Shown in pieces: positions 9,128 through 18,222 of a stretch of DNA of 32,044 nt (its first letter is position 1; every line of letters begins with the position of its first letter). The translations under genes and the position numbers were made by a program. A model generated the notes under the pieces. That model did not search any database. It was given only the letters and a program-made list of their open reading frames with translations, and was not told the origin of the DNA. The stretch spans positions 1 through 32,044 of the forward strand of contig NZ_JARKMS010000002.1 of the NCBI RefSeq assembly GCF_029350945.1. The letters run 5' to 3'. This DNA is from Maribacter huludaoensis. Its GTDB lineage: Bacteria; Bacteroidota; Bacteroidia; Flavobacteriales; Flavobacteriaceae.

Positions 9128-9247
9128 CTTTTTCTATAGTGCAATGTAATTTATGTTTAAGTCTATCATGCTTTAACGATTACCATTCATAATGGTGTTC
9201 ATCACTATCCTTATAGAATTTTGAATGCAATACCCCGTAGACTTGTT

Positions 9248-9275
9248 TTGAGGTTGTTTACTTATTGTATATTTG
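9248..9275 (+). promoter_or_regulatory. Promoter candidate of the methylmalonyl-CoA mutase operon
   Basis: A -33 TTG (9248-9250, within TTTTG) lies 17 nt before a perfect -7 box TATATTTG (9268-9275). This fits the flavobacterial TTG-N17-23-TAnnTTTG promoter. It would leave a leader of roughly 65 nt before the ATG at 9347. Confidence 0.5.
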
Positions 9276-9346
9276 AGAGATTGCGTTAAATTCAGTTTTA
9301 ATAGATAAATCAATAGAACTTGTTTTTTAATTAAACTCTGTCTTGT

Positions 9347-10720
9347 ATGAAGGGTGAAACCTTATTTGAAAATTTTAAAGCCATCTCTGAAAAAGAATGG
9401 AAACAGAAAATTCAATATGATTTAAAGGGTAAGGATTATAATGAAATGGTGGTATGGAATTCTCCCGAGGGAATCAAAGTAAAACCTTTCTATCATGCCG
9501 ATGATCTAAAACATATAACCCTTAAATCTACACCGGTCTCTTCTTGGAGAATTGGTCAATCAATTTATGCCGGCAATGCAATAATGGCCAATGAAAAGGC
9601 ACTTAGAAGCATACAGAAAGGGGCTGAAGCGCTTCGTTTTTTAATACCGGAAGCATCTGTAAATATTGACACTATTTTGAACAATATTGATTTAAGTACA
9701 ATAAAAGTGTATTTAAATATGCAATTTTTGTCCAAAGAGTTTATAGTTAAAGCTCTTGCCAAATATCCTCGATCAAAAAAATTACATTTTCAAATCGATC
9801 CCATTGGTAACTTGGCAAAATCCGGTAATTGGTATGCGTCAATGTCTTCAGATACGCTATTGGTCAAAGATCTAGTTTCAAACGAGATTGAAAATTTACT
9901 TAGTATAGATGTATCGCTTTATGAAAATGCAGGGGCAGATATGGTACAACAACTGGCTTATGCAATGTCCCATGCAAATGAGTATTTAAATATATTGTTA
10001 GAAAGCAACGCTCTTTCTAAATTAAAAAGTATAGATTTCAATGTAGCGGTAGGGGGTAATTATTTTTTTGAGATTGCCAAGCTGAAAGCATTGCGTAACC
10101 TTTGGCAGGTTTTAGCCAGTGCCTATGACATTTCTGTTCCTTGCCATATTGTTGCGGAGCCAAGCAAACGAAACAAGACTATTTATGACTACAATGTAAA
10201 TATGCTGAGAACCACTACAGAATCTATGTCTGCTGTTCTGGGCGGATCTGAAACGGTTTTCAATCTTAACTATAATGCCATATATAAAAAGGATAATGAT
10301 TTTGCCGATCGCATAGCTATAAATCAGCTTATATTGTTGAAGGAAGAAAGTTATTTTGATAAGGTAGAAAACCCTGCAGAAGGTAGTTATTATATAGAAA
10401 CCTTAACCAATCAATTGTCAGAAAAAGCATTGTTATTGTTTAAGTCAATTGAAAAAGACGGTGGCTTATTAAAGCAGTTAAAAAACCATACTGTTCAGCA
10501 TAAAATTGCTGACAGCGCACAAAAACAACAGGAAAAGTTTAACGCCAAAAAGATAGTGCTGGTAGGTACAAACGCATATACCAATGAAAACGATAAAATG
10601 GCGCATGAGTTAGAACTGTATCCGTTCGTAAAAAAGAATCCTAGAAAAACGCTGATAACACCGATCATCGAAAAAAGATTGGCGGAAGAATTTGAACAAA
10701 ATCGTTTGTCACATGAGTAG
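9347..10720 (+). CDS. mutA: Methylmalonyl-CoA mutase small (beta) subunit
   Basis: Protein of 457 residues that aligns over its length with the TIM-barrel part of the large subunit: [17 protein letters not shown] corresponds to the [17 protein letters not shown] segment of the next gene, and [13 protein letters not shown] to [13 protein letters not shown]. It lacks a cobalamin-binding domain (no DxHxxG), so it should be catalytically inactive and act as the structural partner of MutB. It is shorter than the roughly 600-residue small subunits of actinobacteria, having lost the C-terminal flavodoxin-like domain. Its last 8 nt overlap the start of the large-subunit gene, so translation is coupled. 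The heterodimer interconverts (R)-methylmalonyl-CoA and succinyl-CoA. Confidence 0.93.
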   Translation: MKGETLFENFKAISEKEWKQKIQYDLKGKDYNEMVVWNSPEGIKVKPFYHADDLKHITLKSTPVSSWRIGQSIYAGNAIMANEKALRSIQKGAEALRFLIPEASVNIDTILNNIDLSTIKVYLNMQFLSKEFIVKALAKYPRSKKLHFQIDPIGNLAKSGNWYASMSSDTLLVKDLVSNEIENLLSIDVSLYENAGADMVQQLAYAMSHANEYLNILLESNALSKLKSIDFNVAVGGNYFFEIAKLKALRNLWQVLASAYDISVPCHIVAEPSKRNKTIYDYNVNMLRTTTESMSAVLGGSETVFNLNYNAIYKKDNDFADRIAINQLILLKEESYFDKVENPAEGSYYIETLTNQLSEKALLLFKSIEKDGGLLKQLKNHTVQHKIADSAQKQQEKFNAKKIVLVGTNAYTNENDKMAHELELYPFVKKNPRKTLITPIIEKRLAEEFEQNRLSHE

Positions 10721-12875
10721 AAAGGACCTACAACATATTCAGCTTGCTACTGCAAATAACAATGACAAAGACCATCTTGGTAGTACTATTGGTGAGTTAG
10801 AAACTCCGTTTACAACTGCAGAAAGCATACCGCTCAAAAAAAAATATGTAAAGGAAGATATTAAAGATATTGAGCATTTAAACTTTGCGGCAGGTATACC
10901 GCCATTTCTCCGAGGTCCCTATTCTACCATGTACGTGCTGAGACCATGGACGATCAGACAGTATGCTGGGTTTTCCACCGCCAAAGAAAGTAATGAATTT
11001 TATAGAAAAAATTTAAAAGCAGGGCAAAAAGGATTGTCTGTAGCGTTTGATTTACCTACACATAGGGGTTATGATAGTGATCATGAACGTGTAGTGGGCG
11101 ATGTTGGTAAAGCAGGTGTTGCCATAGATACGGTTGAAGATATGAAAGTGCTTTTTGATGGTATACCGTTGAACGAAATGTCTGTTTCTATGACCATGAA
11201 CGGTGCAGTATTGCCTATTATGGCATTCTACATTGTTGCCGCTGAAGAACAAGGGGTACTGTTAGACCACTTGGCCGGAACCATACAAAATGATATTCTT
11301 AAGGAGTTTATGGTGCGCAATACCTATATCTATCCGCCAAAGCCCTCTATGCAACTGGTGGCCGATATTTTTGAGTATACCAGTAAACACATGCCTAAAT
11401 TCAATAGTATAAGCATATCTGGTTACCACATGCACGAAGCTGGTGCACCTGCCCATTTAGAATTGGCATATACGTTGTCCGATGGTTTGGAATATATTAG
11501 AACAGGAATTAAGGCAGGATTAAAGATCGACGATTTTGCCCCGAGACTTTCCTTTTTCTGGGGAATAGGGATGAACCACTTTATGGAAATCGCCAAAATG
11601 CGTGCCGCAAGAATGTTGTGGGCAAAAGTGGTGAAAGAATTTGATCCAAAGAACGAAAAATCGTTAATGCTTAGAACACATTGCCAAACCAGTGGTTGGA
11701 GCCTTACGGAACAAGACCCCTTTAATAATGTAGCCAGAACAACTATAGAAGCTGCAGCTGCCGTGTTTGGTGGCACGCAGAGTTTGCATACCAATGCATT
11801 GGATGAGGCTATAGCGCTGCCTACAGATTTCTCTGCCCGTATTGCGAGGGAAACACAAATATATCTGCAACAAGAAACCAACATGACCAAAACTGTTGAT
11901 CCTTGGGCAGGTAGCTATTATGTGGAAAAATTGACCCATGACCTGGTTCATAGGGCATGGGAGCTAATGCAGGAAGTAGAGAATCTAGGCGGTATGACCA
12001 AAGCAATTGAAACAGGTATTCCTAAAACTAGAATAGAGGAAGCTGCAGCAAGAAAACAAGCAAGAATAGACAGTCAGCAAGATGTTATTGTCGGTGTAAA
12101 TAAATACCAGTTGACAGAAGAAGACGAACTGCAAATCTTAGAAGTTGATAATAAAGAAGTGCGCAGGCAGCAATTAGAACGATTAAAAGAAGTAAAAGCA
12201 AGTAGGAACTCAGCTGCGGTTGCCCAACGTTTGAAAGATCTTACCACCGCCGCCAAGAAGAAAATGGACGGTAGTGAAATGGAGGAAAATTTACTAGCTT
12301 TAGCAGTGTTAGCAGCAAGGGAAAGAGCAACTTTAGGAGAAATAAGTAGTGCTTTAGAAGAAGCATTTGGCAGACATAAAGCAATAATTAATTCATTTAC
12401 TGGCGTGTATTCAAGGGAAATTAAAGAAGATAGTAGTTTTAAGAAAGCACAGGAGCTGGCAGATAAGTTTGCGGAACAAGATGGTCGTAGACCACGTATT
12501 ATGGTTGCCAAAATGGGACAGGACGGTCATGATCGTGGGGCAAAGGTAGTTGCTACGGGCTATGCCGATCTAGGATTCGATGTAGATATTGGTCCGCTTT
12601 TTCAGACACCGAAAGAAACGGCAAAGCAGGCTGTGGAAAATGATGTACATATTCTAGGTATCTCTTCTCTTGCAGGTGGTCATAAGACCTTGGTACCAGA
12701 AGTAGTTAAAGAACTAAAAAGCTACGGTCGTGAAGATATTATGGTCATTGTGGGGGGCGTTATACCAAAACAGGATTATGATTTTTTAAAGCAGGCCGGT
12801 GCAACTGCCGTCTTTGGTCCTGGAACCAAGATCAGTGACGCGGCTATACAATTGTTAGAATTGCTTATTGAATAG
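10713..12875 (+). CDS. mutB: Methylmalonyl-CoA mutase large (alpha) subunit, adenosylcobalamin-dependent
   Basis: Protein of 720 residues from the ATG at 10713; an upstream in-frame TTG at 10692 lies deep inside mutA and is unlikely. The N-terminal TIM barrel (about 30-570) carries [40 protein letters not shown] and [11 protein letters not shown], which line the acyl-CoA and radical pocket. The C-terminal cobalamin-binding domain (about 585-720) has [12 protein letters not shown], in which His606 is the lower axial ligand of cobalt, plus GISSLAGGH and VIVGGVIP. Length and motifs are those of an intact enzyme. It acts in propionyl-CoA use or, in reverse, in making propionate precursors. No epimerase or MeaB-type chaperone gene is in this window. 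The operon ends at the terminator 12899-12935. Confidence 0.96.
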   Translation: MSRKDLQHIQLATANNNDKDHLGSTIGELETPFTTAESIPLKKKYVKEDIKDIEHLNFAAGIPPFLRGPYSTMYVLRPWTIRQYAGFSTAKESNEFYRKNLKAGQKGLSVAFDLPTHRGYDSDHERVVGDVGKAGVAIDTVEDMKVLFDGIPLNEMSVSMTMNGAVLPIMAFYIVAAEEQGVLLDHLAGTIQNDILKEFMVRNTYIYPPKPSMQLVADIFEYTSKHMPKFNSISISGYHMHEAGAPAHLELAYTLSDGLEYIRTGIKAGLKIDDFAPRLSFFWGIGMNHFMEIAKMRAARMLWAKVVKEFDPKNEKSLMLRTHCQTSGWSLTEQDPFNNVARTTIEAAAAVFGGTQSLHTNALDEAIALPTDFSARIARETQIYLQQETNMTKTVDPWAGSYYVEKLTHDLVHRAWELMQEVENLGGMTKAIETGIPKTRIEEAAARKQARIDSQQDVIVGVNKYQLTEEDELQILEVDNKEVRRQQLERLKEVKASRNSAAVAQRLKDLTTAAKKKMDGSEMEENLLALAVLAARERATLGEISSALEEAFGRHKAIINSFTGVYSREIKEDSSFKKAQELADKFAEQDGRRPRIMVAKMGQDGHDRGAKVVATGYADLGFDVDIGPLFQTPKETAKQAVENDVHILGISSLAGGHKTLVPEVVKELKSYGREDIMVIVGGVIPKQDYDFLKQAGATAVFGPGTKISDAAIQLLELLIE

Positions 12876-12898
12876 AAAGAAAGTAATTTAATAAACTG

Positions 12899-12935
12899 AA
12901 AATGCCCGAGCAATCAATTTGCTCGGGCATTTTTT
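12899..12935 (+). terminator. Intrinsic terminator between convergent mutB and MFS genes
   Basis: A 13- to 15-bp stem built on AATGCCCGAGCA and its complement (12899-12913 with 12919-12933), with a 5-nt loop, runs into six T residues. It is followed 17 nt later by the 3' end of the minus-strand MFS gene. That gene has only a short T run on its side, so termination there is less certain. Confidence 0.9.
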
Positions 12936-12951
12936 ATATGGTTCAAAGAAG

Positions 12952-14196
12952 TTACGCTGTAGCAACTTCTACATTGGCTTCTTTGTTCTTAAGCCAAAAA
13001 TATAAAATGGTAAATAGAACTATTAATATGGCAGGAAAAAGAACCATGGTGCCTAAAGTTTCTTGACCAGATACCAACTCTAATTCATCACCTGTAAAAC
13101 CTTGTGCTTCTGCGGCAGCTCTATCAGAATCTATCCATCCACCGATAATAGGTTGAAAGATAGACGTAGAGAACATACCTATGGCACCGATTATGGACAT
13201 GCCCAATGCTCCTGTTTTTGGTGTTTTGGTTGCGGCAAGACCAATCATATTGGGCCAGAAGTAAGCAACACCTAACGCAAATATTATTGCGGCCACATAA
13301 GCCATGGTTCCCGTTTGGGTGCTGAATAAGTAGATGCCTATAGTAGCCAATACTGCAGATCCTAAAAGTACCCCAGTTTGGTTGAATTTTGCCACCATGC
13401 TACCGCCAAAGAAACGTGCTACTGCCATTAAACCTGCGGTTAATGCTAAGATCAAAGTAGGTTCGGCTCCACTTTTAGAAAGAATAAGCCCAACCCATTG
13501 GTTAGGTCCAAATTCAGATATAGCGGTCAGTGCCATACAGATACCTATAAATAAAAATAGCGGGGTAAACATACCTTTTAAGTTTCCGCTTATAGTAGCG
13601 GCTTCTTCCACTTTTGCTTTAGGCCAAGTTTGTCCAAAGAACAAAAATGCATAAATAACCGCTGGTATCAACAATAACCAAACTTGGCTTTGACCGGTAA
13701 TGCCCATATCTGTCATAAAACCGGATAGAAGGCTACCTACAGCTATTCCGCCAGGAAACCACATGTGAAAACGGTTTAACATGGTGCTCATTCTATTACC
13801 TTTATAGGCATCTGCGATCATAGGGTTACAAGCGGCTTCGGTACACCCGTTACCTAGACCTATAAGTAGATTTGCCACTAGAAGGCCCATATAACTTCCT
13901 GAAAAAATTAATAGCAATATACCAATGGCATGTGAAAAGAATGCAAATTGCATGATTATTTTGCCGCCTACTTTATGGTAGATCAAACCACCTATTACCA
14001 TTGCAATTGGGAAACCTAAAAACCACATAGATGTAATTAGACCTGCTTGGCTGGCACTTAATTCTAATTCTGTTTTTAGTTGGTCCAATATACCTGCCGC
14101 AATGGCAAATGAGAATGCCGTGGTAATTAATGCAAAACAGCTGGCGTAAAATAGCCTATTCGCATTTACTTTAGAAGTCGCTGTAGAACTTTCCAT
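12952..14196 (-). CDS. MFS transporter (sugar permease-like)
   Basis: Protein of 414 residues with about 12 predicted membrane helices in two halves and a short hydrophilic C-terminus. The segment GLGNGCTEAACNPMIAD in helix 4 resembles the ETAANP region of the fucose/glucose (FHS, FucP-like) branch of the major facilitator superfamily, and other conserved Gly-rich loops (GFPIAMVIGG, FALGVAYFWPNMIG) fit MFS folds. The substrate is therefore possibly a sugar, but no binding residues can be assigned safely. The gene is monocistronic, convergent with mutB, with a promoter candidate at 14232-14260. Nearby genes give no hint of the substrate. Confidence 0.85.
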   Translation of the reverse strand: MESSTATSKVNANRLFYASCFALITTAFSFAIAAGILDQLKTELELSASQAGLITSMWFLGFPIAMVIGGLIYHKVGGKIIMQFAFFSHAIGILLLIFSGSYMGLLVANLLIGLGNGCTEAACNPMIADAYKGNRMSTMLNRFHMWFPGGIAVGSLLSGFMTDMGITGQSQVWLLLIPAVIYAFLFFGQTWPKAKVEEAATISGNLKGMFTPLFLFIGICMALTAISEFGPNQWVGLILSKSGAEPTLILALTAGLMAVARFFGGSMVAKFNQTGVLLGSAVLATIGIYLFSTQTGTMAYVAAIIFALGVAYFWPNMIGLAATKTPKTGALGMSIIGAIGMFSTSIFQPIIGGWIDSDRAAAEAQGFTGDELELVSGQETLGTMVLFPAILIVLFTILYFWLKNKEANVEVATA

Positions 14197-14231
14197 ATTT
14201 AAATTGATTTAGTTGTTGTTTTGTTAATTTG

Positions 14232-14260
14232 CTAAACTAATAAAAATGAAATAATATCAA
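14232..14260 (-). promoter_or_regulatory. Promoter candidate of the MFS gene
   Basis: Read on the minus strand, TTG (14260-14258) lies 18 nt before TAGTTTAG (14239-14232), a one-mismatch TAnnTTTG box, 35 nt ahead of the ATG. The same TAGTTTAGC string occurs before two other minus-strand reading frames (15342-15350 and 27736-27744). Confidence 0.4.
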
Positions 14261-14432
14261 TGCTTTTTTAGTAAAATGATACCTTAACTACGACAGAAAG
14301 CACAAAAAATAGTATTTAAACAATTTTTTATGGTTTTTATGCAATTTAGATTCCTGTAAATGAAAGGGTATTGTATTGATAATGAAGTATTAGGTAAATT
14401 GTAGCTTAATAATCATACCTAAATAATAAACT

Positions 14433-15005
14433 ATGAAATACAGTATTTATTTACTCCTGGCCCTTTTTCTGGTCAATTGTGCAGATGCGAATAATAAAAT
14501 TGATAAAAGTAAGGATGTTTCTTTAACGCCGGTAAGCACAGGTTATAATCCAGAAGCTAAAGTAGATAGTTTAGGAATTGTATATAGAGATCAAGGTACT
14601 CCTGTAGCAAATTATGTACATGCGGCAAGATCGGGTAATTTATTGTTCTTGGCCGGTAAAGGGCCAAAACAGGAAAATGGTGAAAATATAATAGGTAAGT
14701 TGGGCGATAGTCTAACCATAGAGCAAGGATACAGGGCTGCCCGTGAAGTAGGTATTAATCAATTATCTGTTTTAAAGGCGGAATTGGGTAACCTAAATAA
14801 AGTAAAAAGAATTGTAAGCGTACATGGTATGGTAAACGCTGTTCCAGATTTTAAGGACCATTCAAAAGTAATAAATGGCTATTCTGATCTAATGGTAGAA
14901 GTTTTTGGGGACAATGGAAAACATGCACGCGCTGCAGTTGGTATGGGTTCTTTACCTGGTAATATGGCTGTAGAAATAGAAATGATCGTGGAGATTTATG
15001 AATAG
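14433..15005 (+). CDS. RidA/YjgF-family lipoprotein
   Basis: Protein of 190 residues. A lipoprotein signal (hydrophobic stretch ending LVNC, Cys16) and a polar linker precede a RidA domain (about 55-190). The domain keeps YVHAARSGNLLFLAGKGP, the conserved Arg and the C-terminal acidic residues in HARAAVGMGSLPGNMAVEIEM, and lies closer to the YoaB/YjgF-like enlarged branch than to classical 128-residue RidA. Cytosolic RidA hydrolyses reactive enamines and imines made by PLP enzymes. Here the lipobox predicts anchoring outside the cytoplasm, so the substrate must differ or be made in the periplasm. Monocistronic; a hairpin terminator follows at 15155-15180. Confidence 0.87.
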   Translation: MKYSIYLLLALFLVNCADANNKIDKSKDVSLTPVSTGYNPEAKVDSLGIVYRDQGTPVANYVHAARSGNLLFLAGKGPKQENGENIIGKLGDSLTIEQGYRAAREVGINQLSVLKAELGNLNKVKRIVSVHGMVNAVPDFKDHSKVINGYSDLMVEVFGDNGKHARAAVGMGSLPGNMAVEIEMIVEIYE

Positions 15006-15154
15006 TAAGTTTTGTGGCTTTGAAAGTTTAAATAGCAGGTCTAAACCAATTTAATAACAGATAGTTGATGTTTGCATTATCTTTTGGCGGACTTAGAACT
15101 ATAATTTTGTCGTGCCCTTTAAAAGGATACGTTCATAATTTGAGTTAGTTTGGT

Positions 15155-15180
15155 AAAGCCGATTTATTAAGTCGGCTTTT
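15155..15180 (+). terminator. Intrinsic terminator downstream of the RidA-like gene
   Basis: An 8-bp stem AAAGCCGA/TCGGCTTT (15155-15162 with 15172-15179), extendable by three weaker pairs, ends in four T residues. It lies 150 nt after the stop codon, so the transcript would have a long untranslated tail. Confidence 0.6.
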
Positions 15181-15233
15181 CTATTTATAGACAGTAATGG
15201 TCAATATCTCCTTATTCTATAAAGTTATTCGTT

Positions 15234-15326
15234 TTAATTTTTGTTTTCACTAAAGAAGAAAACCACCAAAAATGCGATTATTAAACAAATTGCGAAAAAC
15301 CCGAAAAGATTAATATAGTTGGACAT
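15234..15326 (-). CDS. Possible 30-residue single-helix membrane peptide
   Basis: ATG at 15326-15324 and TAA at 15236-15234 on the minus strand encode a 30-residue peptide. Its N-terminus MSNYINLFGF leads into one hydrophobic helix (FAICLIIAFLVVFFF) and a charged SENKN tail, the layout of bacterial small membrane proteins. A TAGTTTAG box, one mismatch from the flavobacterial -7 consensus, lies 17-24 nt upstream of the ATG (15343-15350), and a TTG lies about 24 nt further up. This spacing leaves room for a very short leader. I do not recognise a family. It may be a chance frame in A+T-rich DNA. Confidence 0.35.
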   Translation of the reverse strand: MSNYINLFGFFAICLIIAFLVVFFFSENKN

Positions 15327-15484
15327 AAGTAGGAATTTTCTGCTAAACTATAAAAAGATGGGCAGGCTAATGTTCAAGTAATGTTATTTTCGATAAACGG
15401 TAACATTTTTAAATTGTTATTCTTTACATGTAAGTATAGAGGAGCTAGTTGTAGAAATATGTATTCCGGTTCTATTGATTTGCT

Positions 15485-16234
15485 TTATAAATCACTTAAC
15501 CCTCTTTTGCTCCAAATCTCATACATAGGTTCTCCTTTGCTGTTTTTTCCGGTGTGATGCCAATCATTGCCTTTCAGCTGATAATTGAACTCAAGTTGCG
15601 CTCCAGTTCTACTATTATCCTTGGAGAAGAATTCTATATGCTCTTTGTATACTCCGTTCTGTGCTGAGTAGGTTCCTCCACCAGTGCCTGAAAACTTAAA
15701 TGATTCTGTATCATAAGCTATCCATTGAAAGGTATTGTCCATTAACAGTTTCATTGTCTTTCTTGAATTTTCTTCGCCTCTTCTTTTTTGCCCATTATCA
15801 GGACCTCTAGTGGCAAAAAGCCAAGCGCCATCCAAATCTTGTGTTCTGGAGATTGTGGGATTCATAGTTAATTTTTGAAACCAATTCAATTGTAATTTTC
15901 CACCGTCCATCATTACTGGTATAGATAGTTGTCTTAAGGCATCGTTCCCAAAGTTAGAATTGAATTCCAGAAGGACTACCAATAAAGTGTTGGTGTCAGT
16001 TTTCTCGATTTGCATAAACCCACCAACAGTTTTTATGAATTTTGCGGGTTCAATTTCATATGCATTATAGATAAAATAATCATCCTTAATCTTTATTTGA
16101 TGTACCGTTTCCGTACCATTATTTTGAAGGGTATCCGTATAAATTCCGTTAGGAATTTGACCATATGAAATCAAATTAATGGCAGAAATTAAAATCATAG
16201 TCGCAAATCGACGTTTTAAATGGAATTTTTTCAT
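15485..16234 (-). CDS. Secreted protein of unknown function
   Basis: Protein of 249 residues with a basic N-terminus and signal peptide (about 1-25, ending SYGQ). The mature part looks like two beta-rich lipocalin-like halves. The second half carries a conserved-looking core: DLDGAWLFATRGPDNGQKRRG, RKTMKLLMDNTFQWIAYDTE, GTGGGTYS, IEFFSKDNSRTGAQLEFNY and GNDWHHTGKNSKGEPMYEIW. I know this pattern from Bacteroidota proteins labelled only as membrane or secreted protein. No catalytic motif is evident. The gene stands alone, convergent with the RidA-like gene and divergent from the arginine decarboxylase gene, from which it is separated by 483 nt. Confidence 0.8.
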   Translation of the reverse strand: MKKFHLKRRFATMILISAINLISYGQIPNGIYTDTLQNNGTETVHQIKIKDDYFIYNAYEIEPAKFIKTVGGFMQIEKTDTNTLLVVLLEFNSNFGNDALRQLSIPVMMDGGKLQLNWFQKLTMNPTISRTQDLDGAWLFATRGPDNGQKRRGEENSRKTMKLLMDNTFQWIAYDTESFKFSGTGGGTYSAQNGVYKEHIEFFSKDNSRTGAQLEFNYQLKGNDWHHTGKNSKGEPMYEIWSKRGLSDL

Positions 16235-16717
16235 TTTTTTAAATTGAATTGTGTGGCATTTAAAGTATTGAAAATTAATATGTTATTTTTAAAATTAAAG
16301 TGCTTTTTATTTTTGTTTAGGTAAAAATTACTAATTATCGTAAAAAAAATAAAAATGCTTGTTTTTTCATTTTTTTTGATTTCATTTGTCCTGTCCTAAG
16401 ATACAACTTTGTATGCTGGATATTTCAAGCTTTTAGCTGAACATTATGTATCGTTATTCTGTGTTCGGGTTTGAGAGAAATTGGAAGTGTTTCTCACAAA
16501 TGGCTTATAAGATAGGTTGCCGATTAGTAAAGCAAACTTCCAACGTATTTTCTACTATCATGCAAAGTCAGCATGACTACTTTTTTATTCCTACTACTCA
16601 GAAGCAAATTCTGGTGTGATATCCTACTTAAATAGTTACGTTTTCTTAACTTTAAGTCTATAGGCTAGTTACTACATTTATCATAATCATATTTCATTAT
16701 TATTTAATATTCAATTC
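16235..16717. other. 483-nt divergent intergenic region upstream of the polyamine operon
   Basis: Very A+T-rich near 16235-16380 and less so at 16440-16620. An unassigned 57-codon frame runs on the plus strand from ATG 16446 to TGA 16617-16619; it has no known motif. A one-mismatch -7 box, TAACTTTA, lies near 16649-16656 but without a TTG at the right distance. No riboswitch or terminator could be recognised, though the length leaves room for regulation of the operon. Confidence 0.4.
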
Positions 16718-18130
16718 ATGAATACCAAATACATTGATCTTATTGATCAAACTTACTATTTTCCTCAAGAAGAATTTAATTTAGATGGTGAACATCTACA
16801 GTTTCATGGTATACCTTTAAATGAGCTGGTAAAGCAATATGGCAGCCCGTTGAAATTTACTTATTTGCCTAAAATTTCAGAGAATATTCTTAGGGCAAAA
16901 AACTGGTTTGCAAATGCTATAGAAAAAAATAATTACAAGGGTAAATATCACTATTGTTACTGTACTAAAAGCTCGCATTTTCAGCATATAATGCATGAGG
17001 CTTTAAAGAACAATATTCATATGGAAACCTCTTCTGCCTTTGATATCAATATCATTGAAAAACTAAAGGCAGATGGTAAATTAAGCAATGACACTTTTGT
17101 TATCTGTAACGGATTTAAGCGCGAAAAATACATTGATAATATTGCTCGCTTAATAAATAATGGTCATCAAAATTGTATTCCAATTATAGACAATTATGAA
17201 GAAATAGATTTACTTTCAGATGCTATCAATGACACCTTTAAAGTAGGTATTCGTATAGCATCTGAAGAAGAGCCTAAATTCGAATTTTATACTTCTCGTT
17301 TAGGTATTGGCTATAAGAATATTGTTCCTTTCTATGAGAACCAGATCAAGGATAATGATAAGGTAGAGCTTAAAATGCTTCACTTCTTCATTAATACCGG
17401 TATTCGTGACAATGCTTATTACTGGAACGAACTTGTAAAATGTCTTAAGGTTTATGTTCGTCTAAAGAAAATTTGCCCATCATTGGACAGTTTAAATATT
17501 GGTGGCGGTTTTCCTATAAAGAATACCCTGGCTTTTGAGTATGATTACCAATACATGATCAATGAAATTTTAAATCAAATCAATATCACTTGCTCAGAAG
17601 CAGATGTGCCCGTTCCTCATATTTTCACGGAATTTGGTAGCTTTACTGTAGGTGAGAGTGGTGGTGCCATTTATGAGATCTTATATCAAAAACAACAGAA
17701 TGATCGCGAAAAGTGGAATATGATAGATTCTTCTTTTATAACTACGTTGCCAGATACTTGGGCAATCAATAAAAGATTTATCATGTTGCCGATCAATAGG
17801 TGGAATGATGAGTATGAGCGTGTATTGTTGGGCGGACTAACATGTGATAGCGATGATTATTATAACAGTGAGCAGAACATGAACGCTATTTATTTGCCTA
17901 AGTACAAAAGGGAAAAACCGTTGTATATAGGTTTTTTCAATACCGGTGCTTATCAAGAATCAATTGGTGGCTATGGCGGATTGCAGCATTGTTTAATTCC
18001 GCAGCCAAAACATGTATTGATTGATAAAGATGAAAACGGTAACTTCACGTACAAACTCTTTAGGTCCCAGCAAAAAGCAGAAGAACTGCTAAATATTCTG
18101 GGGTATGAGGTAGAACTGGATAATGAATAA
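16718..18130 (+). CDS. speA: Arginine decarboxylase, fold III PLP enzyme
   Basis: Protein of 470 residues with an alanine racemase-like PLP barrel followed by a beta domain. The likely PLP lysine is Lys84 in YCYCTKSSHFQ. The phosphate-binding glycines are in LNIGGGFPIK, and the second-domain motif FTEFGSFTVGESGGAIYEI holds the acidic/Gly segment seen in this superfamily. It is much shorter than the roughly 650-residue SpeA of E. coli and belongs to the compact Bacteroidota group. Decarboxylation of arginine would give agmatine, the substrate of the agmatinase 92 nt downstream; that pairing is the main reason to prefer arginine over diaminopimelate or carboxynorspermidine. First gene of a probable four-gene operon (16718-20451). 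Cytoplasmic. Confidence 0.85.
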   Translation: MNTKYIDLIDQTYYFPQEEFNLDGEHLQFHGIPLNELVKQYGSPLKFTYLPKISENILRAKNWFANAIEKNNYKGKYHYCYCTKSSHFQHIMHEALKNNIHMETSSAFDINIIEKLKADGKLSNDTFVICNGFKREKYIDNIARLINNGHQNCIPIIDNYEEIDLLSDAINDTFKVGIRIASEEEPKFEFYTSRLGIGYKNIVPFYENQIKDNDKVELKMLHFFINTGIRDNAYYWNELVKCLKVYVRLKKICPSLDSLNIGGGFPIKNTLAFEYDYQYMINEILNQINITCSEADVPVPHIFTEFGSFTVGESGGAIYEILYQKQQNDREKWNMIDSSFITTLPDTWAINKRFIMLPINRWNDEYERVLLGGLTCDSDDYYNSEQNMNAIYLPKYKREKPLYIGFFNTGAYQESIGGYGGLQHCLIPQPKHVLIDKDENGNFTYKLFRSQQKAEELLNILGYEVELDNE

Positions 18131-18222
18131 AATAGCTCGGTAACAAAGACCGATACACAGAGAATTACGTATATAAAATTGAAAATATTACTAAAAATCC
18201 ACTTAACAATAGCTAATATATC

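Larger units (their letters stand above)
15006..15484. other. 479-nt interval between the RidA-like gene and the convergent secreted-protein gene
   Basis: It holds a hairpin terminator on the plus strand (15155-15180) and one plausible 30-codon reading frame on the minus strand (15234-15326), described separately. Nothing else is recognisable; the stretch 15350-15484 is A+T-rich without clear structure. Confidence 0.5.

Noticed and set aside
10692..10712. TTG start for the mutase large subunit
   Set aside because: An ATG 21 nt downstream gives the usual 8-nt overlap and normal length, and TTG starts are rare here.
11423..11890. Long antisense open frames within mutB (also 12074-12511)
   Set aside because: They are shadows of a highly constrained coding gene on the other strand and encode nothing recognisable.
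18136..18153. Small hairpin between arginine decarboxylase and agmatinase genes
   Set aside because: Only about 5 bp of stem and no T run; no evidence of termination or a riboswitch.
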